DNA of 64,000 nt from NCBI GenBank assembly GCA_014529385.2, contig CM043962.1:149228647-149292646 (forward strand), read 5' to 3'. Below are positions 1-11,835 of the stretch, piece by piece. The notes beneath the pieces are model-generated. The model searched no databases and was not told the DNA's origin. It worked only from the letters and a program-made list of their open reading frames with translations. Within the stretch, counting starts at the first letter, position 1; every line of letters begins with the position of its first letter. The stretch is from Adiantum capillus-veneris (Eukaryota; Streptophyta; Polypodiopsida; Polypodiales; Pteridaceae). Both the position numbers and the translations under genes were made by a program.

Positions 1-544
1 ACGTGTAAAGGGTAGTCTCTTTTTAATTATACTATTGTATAGATTTCAACCGCATTTAGAGTTATAGACTATCCATATTAAATTTTCTTTACTTCTCCTT
101 GCATGTCAATTTTTTTTTGCACTCGTAGTCTATTTTAAGCCATTGTAATATTTTTTGATGTGTTACGAGCTCAATGGGAGTTCCAAGCTGTAAAGAACGG
201 GTCACTTAGTGTGCCTAGGTTGCAAATTTAGTAAGTGGTGAAGCCCTCAAGGCCTTGGGCGCTTGGATATTGCATATTTTTACCCTAGGTATATAAGGTA
301 GCGTGTAAAAGAAATTAGGGTTCTCAAGCTCATTTGTTGAGAGCACTCTTGAGTGAGAGCTCTTGAGGTGTGTGGCCATGGAGTCCTTGAGCTTGTCCTT
401 ATTCATGATACTTGATTAACACTAATCAATGTGTTATTCTCTATCTAATGATGCTTTGATTAGCTAGATTGTAACTAATTAGTGGTTAATCCCTCTCTAA
501 TCTTGTGTGATTGCCCATGTCTTAGTACCATGTCTTCATGTCAA
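1..544. other. AT-rich non-coding tract, possible LTR remnant
   Basis: No credible coding frame. A TATA-like TATATAAGG lies at 290-298 on the plus strand. It is followed by sequence rich in direct and inverted copies of a GAGAGC/CTCTTGAG motif, as seen downstream of LTR promoters. It lies beyond the 3' side of the decayed chromovirus integrase next door, so it could hold that element's LTR, but no LTR partner or terminal TG/CA pair is visible. Confidence 0.3.
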
Positions 545-1686
545 AGGATAGATTCGGGCTGGAGCACCTCTTCTTGATCTTCGATCTCAGGCGGGTCCTC
601 AATTATTGGTTCTCTTGGTGGCTCCCTTTTGTAAGGCTGAAGTAAGATCACATGAAAAGCATTGTGTATGATCCAATGATTGGGCGACTTTAGTTGATAG
701 GCCATCTCATTGATTCGGTTTTAAGATTTGAAAAGGATCATAGTATCTTTTTGCTAGCTTAGCATGATACTTTTGGTGGCCCATAGGATTTTTGCCCGTG
801 GTTTACCTGATTCGAGCCTTGGGAAACTTGAGTAGGACCCAATTATTTTTCTTGAAAGTTAAGGCACTTCTGTGCTTGCTAGCAACAACTTTTTTCCTTT
901 GTTGTAAGATGGATATAGCCTCCTTAATCTTTTGAAAAGATTCTTGTAGGTCTCGGCTATATTCATCAGCAGAGCGAAGATCTTCCCATGTACCTAAAGT
1001 AGCAAGGGACTTTTAGGTCTTCCCTCAATGATCTCGAAAGGTGCCTTCCCTGCAGTAGTATGGATAGTGTTATTGTACGCATACTCTAGAAGGGGTAGGT
1101 ACTTCTCCCATTGTGAGCATTGACTACTTCCGTAACATAGATCTTGAGTAGATCTAGATTCGTAAGATTATCTATGTCACTTTGGCCATCCGTTTGTGGG
1201 TGATAGGCCAAAGAGAGATTTAACCTTGTTCTTAGATTTTCAAAGAGACCTTTTTAGAAATTACTGGTCATTCTAAGATCTCTTTCTGACACTATGGAGG
1301 TTGGCAAGCCATGGTGTTTGAAAATATGGGATATGAAGAGGGTTACCGTTTGATGTGCCTTAATAGTCTTTTTGACAGGTATAAAGTATGCTTTCTTGCT
1401 AAACCTGTTGACTTAGTGTCCATATTCCCATATTCCCATGGATAGACTTAGGTAATCCAAAGATAAAATCCATGGATATTCTCTCCCATGGTGAATTAGA
1501 AATTGCCAAACTCTAGAGTAATCTAAGTTGCTTCCCTCTATCATACTTTGTCTTTTGGCATACCACACATTTTGAAACATACTTTTGTATTCTACTTTCA
1601 TGGTAGGCCAATAGAAATATGTGATATGGGTTTCGAACCTCACTCCTATCTTATTGCACACATAGCAAGAACCACGAACATAATTG
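545..1686 (-). pseudogene. Degenerate Ty3/gypsy chromovirus integrase fragment
   Basis: Read on the minus strand with several frame changes, this is the C-terminal half of a retroviral-type integrase. Visible pieces are a zinc-finger-region YFYWPTMK motif (about 1600), a PWILSLDYLS stretch matching the usual PW-isMDFi core start (about 1460), and YHPQTDGQSD with the catalytic-glutamate region (about 1185-1210). After that come WVLLKFPKAR and the post-core pattern RYYDPFQIL...HNAFHVILL. That last pattern is typical of chromovirus integrases just before the chromodomain. Stops and frameshifts make it non-functional. Element A's LTR abuts its upstream end. Confidence 0.75.
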
Positions 1687-2531
1687 TCAATCCATGGGAC
1701 AAAGCTGACTCAACTAGTGCATAGAGGCTACAAGAGGGTGTCAATTTCTTGGAAAACAATAGACAACTCTCATCTAACATAAGCTACACTCAAATGACCT
1801 AAGTCATCACAAAAGCTAGTCACTAATCGACAAACAAAACATGACCATTACAGCATCAAACAACATCCGAATATTACGAAACTTCTAGGACTAGTATATA
1901 AGACCTAAGCACGCATGCTTATGGTCTCAAACCTCACTTTTGATAGAGTGCAAAACACACGATTATTAATAGAAGGAGTGAGTTTTTAACCTAGTCATTT
2001 TTGACCTCGAATGCATCTAAATGATTAGCAATGATGCCCCAATACCCCGCCTATGCTTACTTTGTGATTTCCAATAGCTTCAATTCCTACTTATGATGAG
2101 ATTAGGATGCGTTTTGGTGATGCCAAAAGCTATGGTTACCATGATATGTTTACGTCAATGCGTAGATCTCTTACCTACGGTCGCAATGCAACAGACAACA
2201 CTGCAATGTGACAATTGACACTGGAGTAGGAAGCGTGAGAAGGAGAGAAGTGAGTGTCGTTAGCTCATGCTGTGTTTCTATTATCCAAAACTTAAAGAAT
2301 AACTTACAAAAATTGGCTTTTGTACCTTAGCCAAGGTTTCTTTGGTCAAAAACTAATAATTTGGGAGCTCTAACTAAGGATAAATTAATACAACTGGAAG
2401 CTTACATCCCCGGCTGATTACAATATCCACTTGGAAAATAGGAGTCACAATATTCTTGATTTATCAAAAGAATAAGTGTTTTTACAATAAAGCTCCCAAA
2501 AAATGTTACATGGGTTAGCTTGATGCTAACA
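1687..2531 (-). repeat. 3' LTR of element A
   Basis: On the minus strand the LTR starts TGTTAGCATCAAGCTAAC immediately after a purine tract and would end ...GGATTGACA at 1687. The length of about 845 bp matches the LARD (838 bp) and B (about 840 bp) LTRs. The right edge is well supported. The left edge is inferred from the TG/CA rule, from length, and from where chromovirus integrase homology begins. No second copy survives in the window for comparison. Confidence 0.65.
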
Positions 2532-2549
2532 TTCCCCCCCCCCCTCCTT
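2532..2549 (-). promoter_or_regulatory. Terminal polypurine tract of element A
   Basis: The minus strand reads AAGGAGGGGGGGGGGGAA directly before the LTR's TG. In LTR retrotransposons such a tract primes plus-strand DNA synthesis. It abuts the LTR exactly, as expected. Confidence 0.85.
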
Positions 2550-2574
2550 GACTGTGTCATCCCTTGACGCAATT

Positions 2575-5500
2575 TCATGGGCTGAAATAGTCTTTGGGTT
2601 GACGGATGGCAAGGCGTTCTTTAAGTGCGTGTAGAGCTTTCTCATATTTGATGCGTCGCTCTTTGTCAGGGACTTGCAGAAATTGAATAGTGACTTTGTT
2701 TTTAAGTTTGATGGTAGAATAGCCAACAAACCTTGATTTCATATTGCCGATCACTGGCCCAAAAATATTTGTCTGCCATGTGAAGAATCCTATATAAAAG
2801 CCTCTTGGGATGCCAACATATTTCTTGATGGCAAGAACATACATCTGGCGTCGAAGCCATCGACGACTTCTTTTGAAGGCCGTCCGCTCAAATCATAGCA
2901 CAAACCTTTGTTACCTTCTAAGAAAGACATCCATGGGGCTCCTCCTTGCTCAGTCTCATGAAAATCTTGAATGCATGTGAGCAACATTCTGCAAATTTTA
3001 TAGAGCATTGCACATGAGAGGTCAGGGAGCCTCTTGAAGAAGTTCATGGTGCTCGTTAGGGTTTTCACCATGTATTCCTTCATCGATGGTCCTTGCTTTA
3101 GAGCTGGCAGTGTTGGGTAATTGAGCCATGTCGGCCTCTTCTTGTTTAATGCTTCGTGTGCCTGCCATCTCCTTACCGTTGGTACATGACAGAATGTAGG
3201 GTCTTTCTATATTGCTACAAGTGCTCTTGTAAACAAAATGAGGTACCTTGAGTTCTTGTTGAGCCCATTTTTTCTCCATTTGGGGTGGAGAGCATCTGAC
3301 CCTTCCTCTTGCATATCCTTGTACAATCTTTCTTTGACTTGCGGTAGCTCCACCTTTATCAAAGGGTAGGGCAATGACGACTGCTGATGCCATTGAGCAT
3401 TGATTTGGTTGGGAGTGAGATGTGTTACATTGGTTGAGTGAAGAACTCTCAACTCCTAATCCGTTGCTGTTTTCCATTCAGCATACACTTCATGGACAAT
3501 ATGTTCTTTAAGTGCATCTTCTTCAGATTTAGAAAGCTTGACCATTGGCACTTGTTCCTCTTCATTGATTGGTACTTGGAATTCAGAATCTCCTGTTTTC
3601 CCTTCTGTTGGCTATGTTTCCATATCTGCAAAGGAGACTAATGGTATGTCTATAAATGGCTGTTCAGAGGTACCTACCTCCTCTTGAACTTACGTATGCC
3701 CTTGTCTCAGCAACTAGTTGGCTTTCTTTAGATCTTCATCTCCTTTAGAAATTGCTCTTCTCTTTGCACCCGCATTAAGGTGAGGTCTTGGTGTATGTTC
3801 CAGCTTCAACTCAAGTTCTAGGTCCTTGTTTTCCTTTTCCAAAGTCTTGTAGACTTCATCTGTTTCCTTGAGTGAAGCTATGGCTGGGTTTTGCCTGATT
3901 TGCTTTAGGAATGATGCTTGGTCATTGATTCCCTGCTTTGAGTATTGCAATGAATCATTTGCTATATTTAATTGCACTTGAAGCTTTTTTATTGACTGAG
4001 TAGTGATTAAAAGTTCATTTGTCACTTCAGTCAGCTGCTGGTCCTTGCTTTTGCATGCATCTGACAGCTTTGTGAGAAGCTCTCCTGAATCTTCCATTTC
4101 TTTTTGTTGCTTCTCCTTGACACTTTGGTGTTGCTCTGCTTCATTTTTGAGCTCTTTGATCTGTTCTTGGAGATTCTCGATGATGTTCATCCTGTCTTCA
4201 AGCTCGCCTTGGAGAGCATCAATTACCTGTTCCAACTCTTTAGCTTTAGCACTGCGGCTAAGAGCTGTTGTTTGCATATTTGTTGTCATCAGCTCCATCT
4301 GTTTTGCATACTCATTAACTTGAATGGTGACCTCATCCGTTGTTTCCCATTCTTCAGCTTCTACCTGAGGCTGCTTAGAAGTCCGAGCAAATTTGGATTG
4401 CGGCTCTTTTGACGGTGCAACAAATTCTACTTGTGGCTTTGTAGATGGTTCATCCAATTCTTCTTGAGGCTTTGTAGCTGCTTCAACTAATTTTGGTTGT
4501 GTTGTTGTAGAAGGTCCAGCTTCACCTTTGTCACTTTCCTTAGGTTGTTCATAATTGGCTTCCTCCTGTTGTTTCTCTCTTCCCTTTGCTTCCTCGCCTT
4601 CATTGGATTTAGCAGTTGGTGAAGGACTTGGACTTGGCATGGGATAGTCTTCTTGTTTCGTAGTGGGTGAAGTGGGTCTTGGAGACATCTCTCCTTGTTC
4701 ATGTTGTGGTTCAGGTTGTTGTTTAGCTTCTGCTTGCCTTTGTTGCACAACCGACTCTTTTCTTGCTTTCATTTGCACTTCTAGAGCTCCTTGTACCTTC
4801 AAGGCTTCGGCTTCTGCATACACTTGCTCAAGGAGATCCTTCGGATCTTCTTCAATCTTCTTTGTGGGGTTCTTGGTCCTAGGACCCTTGATTTTCCTGG
4901 GGCCCCATGACTCCGGGGTTTCTCTTGCATCTTGGCAACTTCTTTCAAATGATTTCCTCTCTCTTTCAAATCTTACCTTTTTCTGCCGTGGTTCTTCTTG
5001 ATGTGCTCCCACCACTTTCTTCTTCATTTCTTCTCTCCTTGCCCTCGTTTCTTCATTGTGAGAGCTTTCACTACTGTGGGCTTCAGAGTGAGCTTTTTGC
5101 CGATTCTTCATCTGATTTATATACCCGTTTCTTCTTTGATCTAGTGGTTCATGGAGAAGGTTGAGCTGATACTATCCATGTATTCTGATCCGGGGTTGGT
5201 GGCAAGTTGTTGGCCATTCCAATAGCATGGTATGCAATTCGTGTTAGAACTTCAGGAGCACCCAGATATGTTATCTTTCCTTCCTTCTTTGTGCTCTTGA
5301 GTGTTGTAAGCACGTACTGCACGTGATCTATTGTTTGCCTTCTTGTTGACTTCAACACTTGTGTGAAAGTATTTGCAACCACATGATTCGGAGTAGTGTA
5401 TCTTGGCGATCTCTTTGAGAGGAAATGAAAGTGTTGGTGATAAAGATGGGTGGGATCCTCTACTTGCTTTAGAATTAGGCCAGAGAAGGTGGCAGCAGTT

Positions 5501-6093
5501 GTATCCTTGGTGAATGTACCCGTGGTTTTCCTATCTCCGGCCCTCATTGTCATTCCTTCAGCTGGCAGTTTTAATGACTCGGCCACTATGTCCTTGTTAA
5601 TGACCACTTCAACTTTTTGGCCTTGCTGATCCATGATCTGAGCTGATCCATCCTCTTTGATTGTTGATAATAATTCATAGGCTCGTTGGAATTCTACTCC
5701 ACATGGCTCTTGCTCATAGAATTCTCAAAGCCCTAACCTTCTGTTCGCTTCTTTTGGGGCTGGCTTCGCGGCTACATCATAAATTTCTTTTGGTAACATA
5801 TGCAACTCTACCTGATTTCCATCTTCACTCTTGAACCTGCCGGTGAAGACTGCCATATTGTGTTCTTCAAGCTCTTCCTTTTATAGGTAGGTTACCTTGG
5901 CCGTTTTCACTGAACTCGGCTCCAACTGGTAAGGTGGAAATTCTTGCAGCTTTTCTTTCTTAGTCATCCTCTTCTTTGCTTTCTCAGCCACTTGCAGTGC
6001 ACCTAATAGGAGAATATAGTCCGTAGTTAGAAAATTCCACAAATTTCCGCTTTGAAATGTCCTATGTCTGATTTGTTGGCAAATGATGTCCAT
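2575..6093 (-). pseudogene. Accessory ORF (aORF) of element A, broken
   Basis: A sense-orientation accessory protein between pol and the 3' LTR, read on the minus strand. The N-terminal region (6093-5149) includes a FTGRFKSEDG motif, then a domain with EFQRAYELL and LKLPAEG. The central region (5111-3714, an open 465-codon stretch) is rich in Lys, Glu and Gln with clear heptads, so it is a probable coiled coil. The C-terminal domain (about 3480-2575) contains NYPTLPALKQGP, YMVKTLTS and IYIGFF-like patterns. All three parts have counterparts in element B's aORF in the same order. Stops near 5885, 5740 and 5130 and frameshifts break it. No signal peptide or transmembrane helix is evident, so it does not look like an envelope protein. 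The N-terminal domain recalls the plant transposon-protein domains often found in Athila-like elements, but I cannot confirm that. Confidence 0.7.
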
Positions 6094-7186
6094 TTTGCTT
6101 CAAATCAATTTTGGAGCATGCATAGATGCATAAAAATGTGTGAGGATCAAAACCATGCAATCCAAGAAAAATTTGCAACTAAAGTAAATAATCGTGATTA
6201 TTTACAACTAGGAAAATTTTCCAACGTTTTGCATTTTTGACTTCATAGGCTTGAAACATATTTTTGAGTGCATTGGATGGGAATGGTGACAGATTTAGGA
6301 TTTAGACTATGAAACAATAGATATAAAGGGATTTTGGCCTTTTGTTATCCAAATTTGATCAAATCTGATTGATGGGCTTGGCACATCATTTGCTTTGGTC
6401 CCATAAGGTGAAAGTTGAAATTCGAACCCATTCTAATGAAAAAGTAAATAATTGCGATTATTAACTTTTTCATCAATTTAGACATTTTTTGTTGCAAGTT
6501 GGTTCTAGCCATGCTATGGAGCCTCTGTGTGAGATATGGGATGATTTGGATAAAAAAATGTGACAAATAACCTAAAATTTGGACAAAAGAGCCTTTAGTG
6601 CGTTTTCTGACAAAATCTGAGATTTTCTTGATCTTTTGGGCTCAAAGTTGACATGTGGCATGAGATAGATGTGTACAAGTGATAGGTGAAGTGACAAGAT
6701 AATTTTCAAGCCAAATGTGCACAAATAATTGAGTACAATAGTCACTTTTTTGCACGAAAAGATAATTTTATGACCTACACACCTTTAATACATCTGAAAA
6801 AAGTCCTAAAATATATTTGGTAAGATTTGGTCATGTCAGCATGGGAATTTGTGAGTTTTCGTGCTCTCGTCGACTCTGAAATCACCGATTTTTGTTACTA
6901 CTTGGTGTGTAGAGTTGTTTGGTCACTTTTGAAGCCCTGGACTTGTCCGATACATAGTCCTGATGCTGCTTATCTAGTTTGGGCTCATTCGGAGTCAGTT
7001 TGACTTCATATGTCAAATTTGGCACTTTGTAGTCTTTGAGCTGTTTCTTGATGTTTGAGAGCTTTCCTTGACTCTTGAAACCATCTAGGTAGATTGTGTA
7101 TAGACCTTGTATATAAGCTACCCGTGGAGTCAGAATCCAATTTTGGCATGTGGCAAAAACCTAGATTATTTACTTGGGACCCCCTC
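6094..7186. other. Element A intercistronic region, part 1 (non-coding)
   Basis: AT-rich, without a supported reading frame. It is the stretch just upstream (in element sense) of the aORF and carries the ATCGYGAT-core palindromes. It is interrupted at 7186/7187 by the copia insertion and resumes at 12757; the repaired interval of about 2.0-2.2 kb matches the 2.2 kb interval in element B. Confidence 0.6.
6184..6471. repeat. Palindromes with core ATCGYGAT upstream of aORF A
   Basis: Copy 1 at 6184-6205 has arms GTAAATAATC and GATTATTTAC around a central GT. Copy 2 at 6438-6471 is a 34 bp near-palindrome with outer arms GAAAAAGT and ACTTTTTC around AATAATTGCGATTATT. A half site GATTATTTAC lies at 7164-7173. 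Core and location match the element B palindromes; the arms differ. Confidence 0.6.
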
Positions 7187-7327
7187 AGTTGAGATGTAGA
7201 GAGAAAGAGAGAGACAAGACAAGAGACACACCATGTACACTCCCAAAGACTGATTCATATTGAGGACAAGATACAAATATATAGGGGGGACCAAGTTGAG
7301 TAGAGTAAGCCATATATAGCTTCAACA
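7187..7327 (-). repeat. Copia 3' LTR
   Basis: Partner of 12616-12756. It ends in AGTTGA/TCAACA; the original TG terminus is mutated to AG on the plus strand. About 92% identity to its partner by eye. Confidence 0.93.
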
Positions 7328-7336
7328 CCCCCACTC
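7328..7336 (-). promoter_or_regulatory. Copia polypurine tract
   Basis: The minus strand reads GAGTGGGGG directly before TGTTGA, the classic copia plus-strand priming site next to the 3' LTR. Confidence 0.85.
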
Positions 7337-7580
7337 AAACAAAGGTCTCTAGCTTTGGATGAAAAAACCCTTGGGGAGTTCAAGAGAAAAACCCAAGCTC
7401 CTATACAATGTGAAAATATGAACCAACGATGATTGTATGAAAGTGAATTGTGTATATATGTACAAATATACAAGTGACTCAGAGATCACAGTGTGCAAAT
7501 GTGGACTGTGCATAGTGCATGGTACCTACATGATTACAATGTCATATGTACAAAGCTATTAGAATAGCAAAGAAGCTAAT

Positions 7581-8397
7581 CTAGAAAGAGGGAGGCCGAA
7601 GTAGCTCCAAACTCTGAGTGAAAGATAATGAAATGTGACTCGTTGAGGCCTTTGGTAAGTTTGCAATCATCTGGTCACTTAGACAGTGTTCAACTATTAT
7701 GGTGCCTTTGCGTACTTCATACATGACATAATGATAATTGACAACAATGTGCTTTGAGTTATTATGTTGAACATAGTCTTTTGCAAGACTAATAGAACTC
7801 TGGTTTTCACACCGCAAGGGTGTGCTAGAAAGAGGAGAATGACCAATATCAACCAGCATTTGTTGAAGCCAGATCAGATCACGAGCTGCAAGTGATGCCG
7901 CAACATATTCTGACTGTCGTAGAAACTGCAACACAACATTTTTTCTTGCTGGTCCAAGAAACAAGACAACCATTTATAAAGAAGAAATTTCCACTAGTAG
8001 ATAGCATAGATAAATGTGAGCTTGCCCGATCTGCATCTGTGTAGCCCAAAAGAGAAAGAGATTGCATAGAATCCGATGTGAGTTGTCGTCGATAGACCAA
8101 ACCAAAATCTATAGTGCCTTTTAAGTACTTCAGTACACGCTTTGCTGCATACCAATGCTTAAGAGAAGGACGTGCAAGATGTTGTCCAAGATAACTAGCA
8201 ACCAAAAAAATATCAGGATCAGTGTTCATGCCAAAAAACTGAAGATATCCAATCAAATTAGCATAAGGTTGATTTGTGACAAGTTGACCGCCACTGTCAG
8301 AAGTGTTCTTCACGGAGCTCGCAAGACAAGATGTGTTGGCCAAATGTGCATATTCCATACCAAAATTTTGAATAGTATTTGCAATAAACTTTGACTA
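7581..8397 (-). pseudogene. Copia RNase H domain, frameshifted
   Basis: The upstream frame (8358-7879) has the RT-RNase H connection pattern YLQFFGMNTDPDIFLVASYL, then ALKHW-like AAKRVLKYLKGT and LLGYTDADRASS; the Asp of YTDAD is the first RNase H metal ligand. The lower frame (7973-7581) continues with QSEYVAASLAARDLIWLQQ and then the ENQSSISLAKD stretch, which hold the expected E and D positions. The two frames overlap at a frameshift near 7900-7970. Confidence 0.85.
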
Positions 8398-9390
8398 TCA
8401 AAGGAATAAAATACCTTTTGTACGGTTCCGTTGGATCTGAATGCCAAGACACGAGTGAATCTCTTTAAGCTCCACCATATCAAATGCAAAAGACAATACC
8501 TTTTTTACTTGCTGAAGAAATCCCAAATCATTGGAAACAAGGATGGTATCATCCACATAAAGAGCAAGAATCACAAAACTGCTACCTTGGTGTTTTATCT
8601 ATAGGTTGGGGCCTGAAGAGCAAGAGATGAATACTTTAGAGGTGAGAAAAAGATCAAATTTTGTATACCAGGCTCGCGAAGCTTGTTTGAAACTATATAG
8701 TGCCTTATGGAGTTGAGCAACAAGGTCTTATTTACTTGGAATAACAAAACCTTCTGGTTGTTCCATATAAATTTGCTCTTCTAAGTCACCATCAAGAAAA
8801 GAAGTTCGCACATCCATTTGATAAGCTTCTAAATCAAATTGAACAGAAAATGCCAATAAAACTCGAACAATTGTAATGCAAACAACTGGTGAAAAGGTCT
8901 CTTGATAAGCAACAGTAGTTACTTGGGAGTAGCCTTTTACAACTAAACGTGCCTTGAACTTGTCAAAAGATCCATCTGCTTTTACTTTTGTCTTATACAC
9001 CCACTTACACTTAATATCTATATGACCAGGAGGTAGTTCAGTTAGTATCCATGTATCTTTAGAGATAAGTGAATCATACTCTGCTTCCATAGCCTCTTGC
9101 CATTGATCCTTTTGTGGTGAAGAGATAGTTTCATTATAAGTAACGGGATCTTCATAAGTAGAGATAGCATTATCAACAATATTGTCATCATAAACATGAC
9201 ATGAGCCATGTTCAAAATCAATAGGCAGATCAATAAAAATATCATTATCATCATTGGCAACATTCAAAATTGATGGTTGTGAAGAGGAAAGCTGCTCTAT
9301 AGAAAGAGTTTCATCATTTGAAAGAAATGAAAAAGCCTGAAGTAATGATGTAGTATCATCAAAATCATCCATGGACCATGAGCCTCCCAT
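8398..9390 (-). pseudogene. Copia reverse transcriptase domain
   Basis: The frame at 9390-8728 contains WQEAMEAEYDSL, the copia RT hallmark CKWVYKTKVKADGS, KARLVVKGYSQ and YQMDVRTSFLDGDLEEQIYM. A later frame (about 8600-8540) carries the catalytic box YVDD followed by TILVSND. The catalytic box is intact, but the frame is broken between 8730 and 8700 and again further on. Confidence 0.9.
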
Positions 9391-10396
9391 AAGCTATTCG
9401 TTAAAAGTAGCATCACGATTCACAATTACTTTCTTGGAGAAAGGGTCATAGAGTTTGTAGCCTTTGGAAGTGTCAGAATATCCAATAAAAATAACTTTAA
9501 GACTAGGAGCATCAAGCTTTATTCGTGTTTCTTTGGGAACATGAATATAAGTAATACATCCAAAGGTTCGAAATTGAGATAAAGAAAGAATGTCACATGT
9601 CCATGCTGTGATGGGTATCTTACCAGAGGGTGCAGTAGTAGGAAGATGATTCTAAATAAATACTGCAGTTACAATAGATTTAGTCTAGAAAACACGAGAT
9701 AAACCAGAATGAATCAGCATACATCTTATAGCATTGAGAATAGTGTGATTCTTTCGTTGAGCAACGCGGTTTTGTTGAGGTGAATATGGAATAGTGTGTT
9801 CATGATGAATTTCACTGTCATTACAAACTCTCAAGAAACATATAGGCCTCCATTGTCACTACGAAGCTTCTTAAGGCGACGACCAGTTTGAAGTTCCGCA
9901 ACATTATGGAACTTTTTGAAAACAGATAAAGCCTTAGATTTTTGTCTAAGTAGAAATATAGTCGTATACTGTGAGAAATCATCAATGAAAGTAATGAAGT
10001 AGCAATAGTGTGATCTCAAAGAAGGTAGAGGTCGACATATATCAGTATGAACAAGATCCAATATTGTGATCTCGAAGAAGGTAGAGGTCCAGATATATCA
10101 GTATGAACAAGATCCAATATGTCATGAGAATGAGTTGTATTTGAGAGAGGAAAGGGTTTACGATTATGTTTTCCAAGAGCACAAAACTCACAAATTCCCA
10201 TATGGGGATGAGCTTTAAGACCCATTCCATGAAAAAGATCACAACACTGAAGATCAAGGAGTTTTGAGAAACCATCATGAACAAAACGGTGATGCCATAC
10301 TTTGAAATCATGATCACCTGGAGCAGTGACAGCATTTGCTACAGCATCATTGAGAGAGAGTTCAAAAAATTTATAACAAATTGAGAGAGAGTTCAA
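9391..10396 (-). pseudogene. Copia integrase with internal 56 bp duplication
   Basis: The frame at 10396-10016 shows the pre-integrase zinc region WHHRFVHDG...CEFCALGKH (HHCC type), then LVHTDISGPLP with the first catalytic Asp. The next frame (10061-9831) repeats LVHTDICRPLP and continues to LRSDNGGLY with the second Asp. The repeat arises from a 56 bp tandem duplication (10012-10067 and 10068-10123), which is not a multiple of three and shifts the frame. Sequence down to 9391 is integrase C-terminal and linker remnant. Confidence 0.85.
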
Positions 10397-10760
10397 ACAA
10401 ATTACTGTTTCAAGGAGCAGCGGCTATAGTCTGTCCATCTTTCTCAATTTGGCATTTGGTATGATCAAATCCAACAAAGAGACCAAGATCAACAAGTCTA
10501 GCAACTGAAAGAAGATTACATTGAAGATCTGGTACATGTAATACTCCTCGTAAAATTAGAGTGGAAGGAGATAAGGTACCAATATATAAATCTCCAATAC
10601 CCTTTACTTGACAAGTCGTATCATCAACAAGATAAACAACACGTTGATTGGTAGTGGATGATAGTTATGGAGCCACTTAGATTGATATGTCATATCTCCT
10701 GTAGCACCAGAATCGACAATAAAAAGTGATCCATCATGTACATGAATTATTTTGTCTGGA
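10397..10760 (-). pseudogene. Copia aspartic protease domain
   Basis: The minus strand near 10720-10700 encodes LFIVDSGATGDMT, the copia retropepsin active site DSG, followed by VLHVPDLQCNLLSVARL (about 10540-10490), the conserved stretch before integrase. Frame breaks occur near 10665 and 10400. Confidence 0.8.
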
Positions 10761-11835
10761 GCAATTGAACATAGGACGCAATTTTTTTCTGGTACAATAT
10801 TGTTTCAATATTCAGTAGCATATGCTCTATTACGATCTGAGTCAAATCAATGCTTAAAGCACATATAAGTGGAATGATCAGATTGTCCCCAATATTTACA
10901 AGAAGAAGAAGAAGAGTCTCTAGATAAACCTGGTTGTTTAGTGGTAATAATGTGTTCTCCATCATATTGACGTGCCCAACAATCATCTTCAGTATGGCCA
11001 TTTCTGTTGCAATAAGAACATTGCTTATTAGGAAATTTGAAACGAGAGAAAATATTACCATGATGACTACCGCTGCAGCTTTCTCGTTGAAATGGACGCC
11101 TTCGAGCATAAAAAGCATGTTCCAACTGTTGTGACTCAGTCTTCTCTTGTGAAATAATAGCTGTATCATGACCAACATCACGTCGTTCTTGACATTGAGA
11201 GTATTCAATTAAAGACATGCAAGCTTGGTCAAAATCGAGACCATTTTTATTAGATAGAATAGTAACAATGTTATCATAAGAAGAGTCCTTCACCGTATCA
11301 AGGAGAAGTGTAATCAGTTGTTTTTATGGAATAGGATCACCGGCAACAGCAAGTTGAGTTGATAGTAGATTTGAAAGACTCAATATATCCCATCATGGCA
11401 GTACTAACTTCATGTTGTAACTTGTTAAGCAACCCTCTCAAATAAAGTATTTCTGTAATAGATTTCTTCTGAAAGTTTGCAATAAGGTACTTTCATACGT
11501 CATGAGAAATAGGTAGTTTATACATATTAAGCAAAAGGGAATCAGTAAGAGCAAAAAGAATATACCATTCAATACTTTATCACGTCGTTGCCAACTTGTA
11601 TATGCAACATTCCAATCTTCAAATATATGTCCTTGAGCGATAGGAACGTTGTCATGATCTGTATCAATAGGCTGCTCGGCGGACAAACACAATTTCCAAG
11701 GACAACATCAGAGAGTTCATCGCCTTCAAGAATTAGCAACATCTTTGCTTTCCAGCCTGGAAATCCTTGGCCTTGTAAAGGAGGAACAGAACACTAGCCA
11801 GAAGGAAAGCCGTTGACGAGAATAGTCATAGCCAT
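10761..11835 (-). pseudogene. Copia gag with one CCHC knuckle
   Basis: An ATG at 11835 (minus) opens a gag beginning MAMTILVNGFPSG with an early stop. GFPGWKAKML and YTSWQRRDKVL follow, as in UBN2/DUF4219-type copia gag. The frame at 11293-10847 ends with a CCHC zinc knuckle CSYCNRNGHTEDDC. It packages RNA in intact elements; here it is split by stops and frameshifts. Confidence 0.8.

Noticed and set aside
4003-5164. Plus-strand frames rich in Ser/Leu/Phe opposite the coiled-coil region
   Set aside because: They are mirror frames of the Glu/Lys/Gln-rich minus-strand coding sequence.
2575-6093. aORF as an envelope gene
   Set aside because: No signal peptide, transmembrane helix or cysteine-rich ectodomain is visible; the middle is a highly charged coiled coil.
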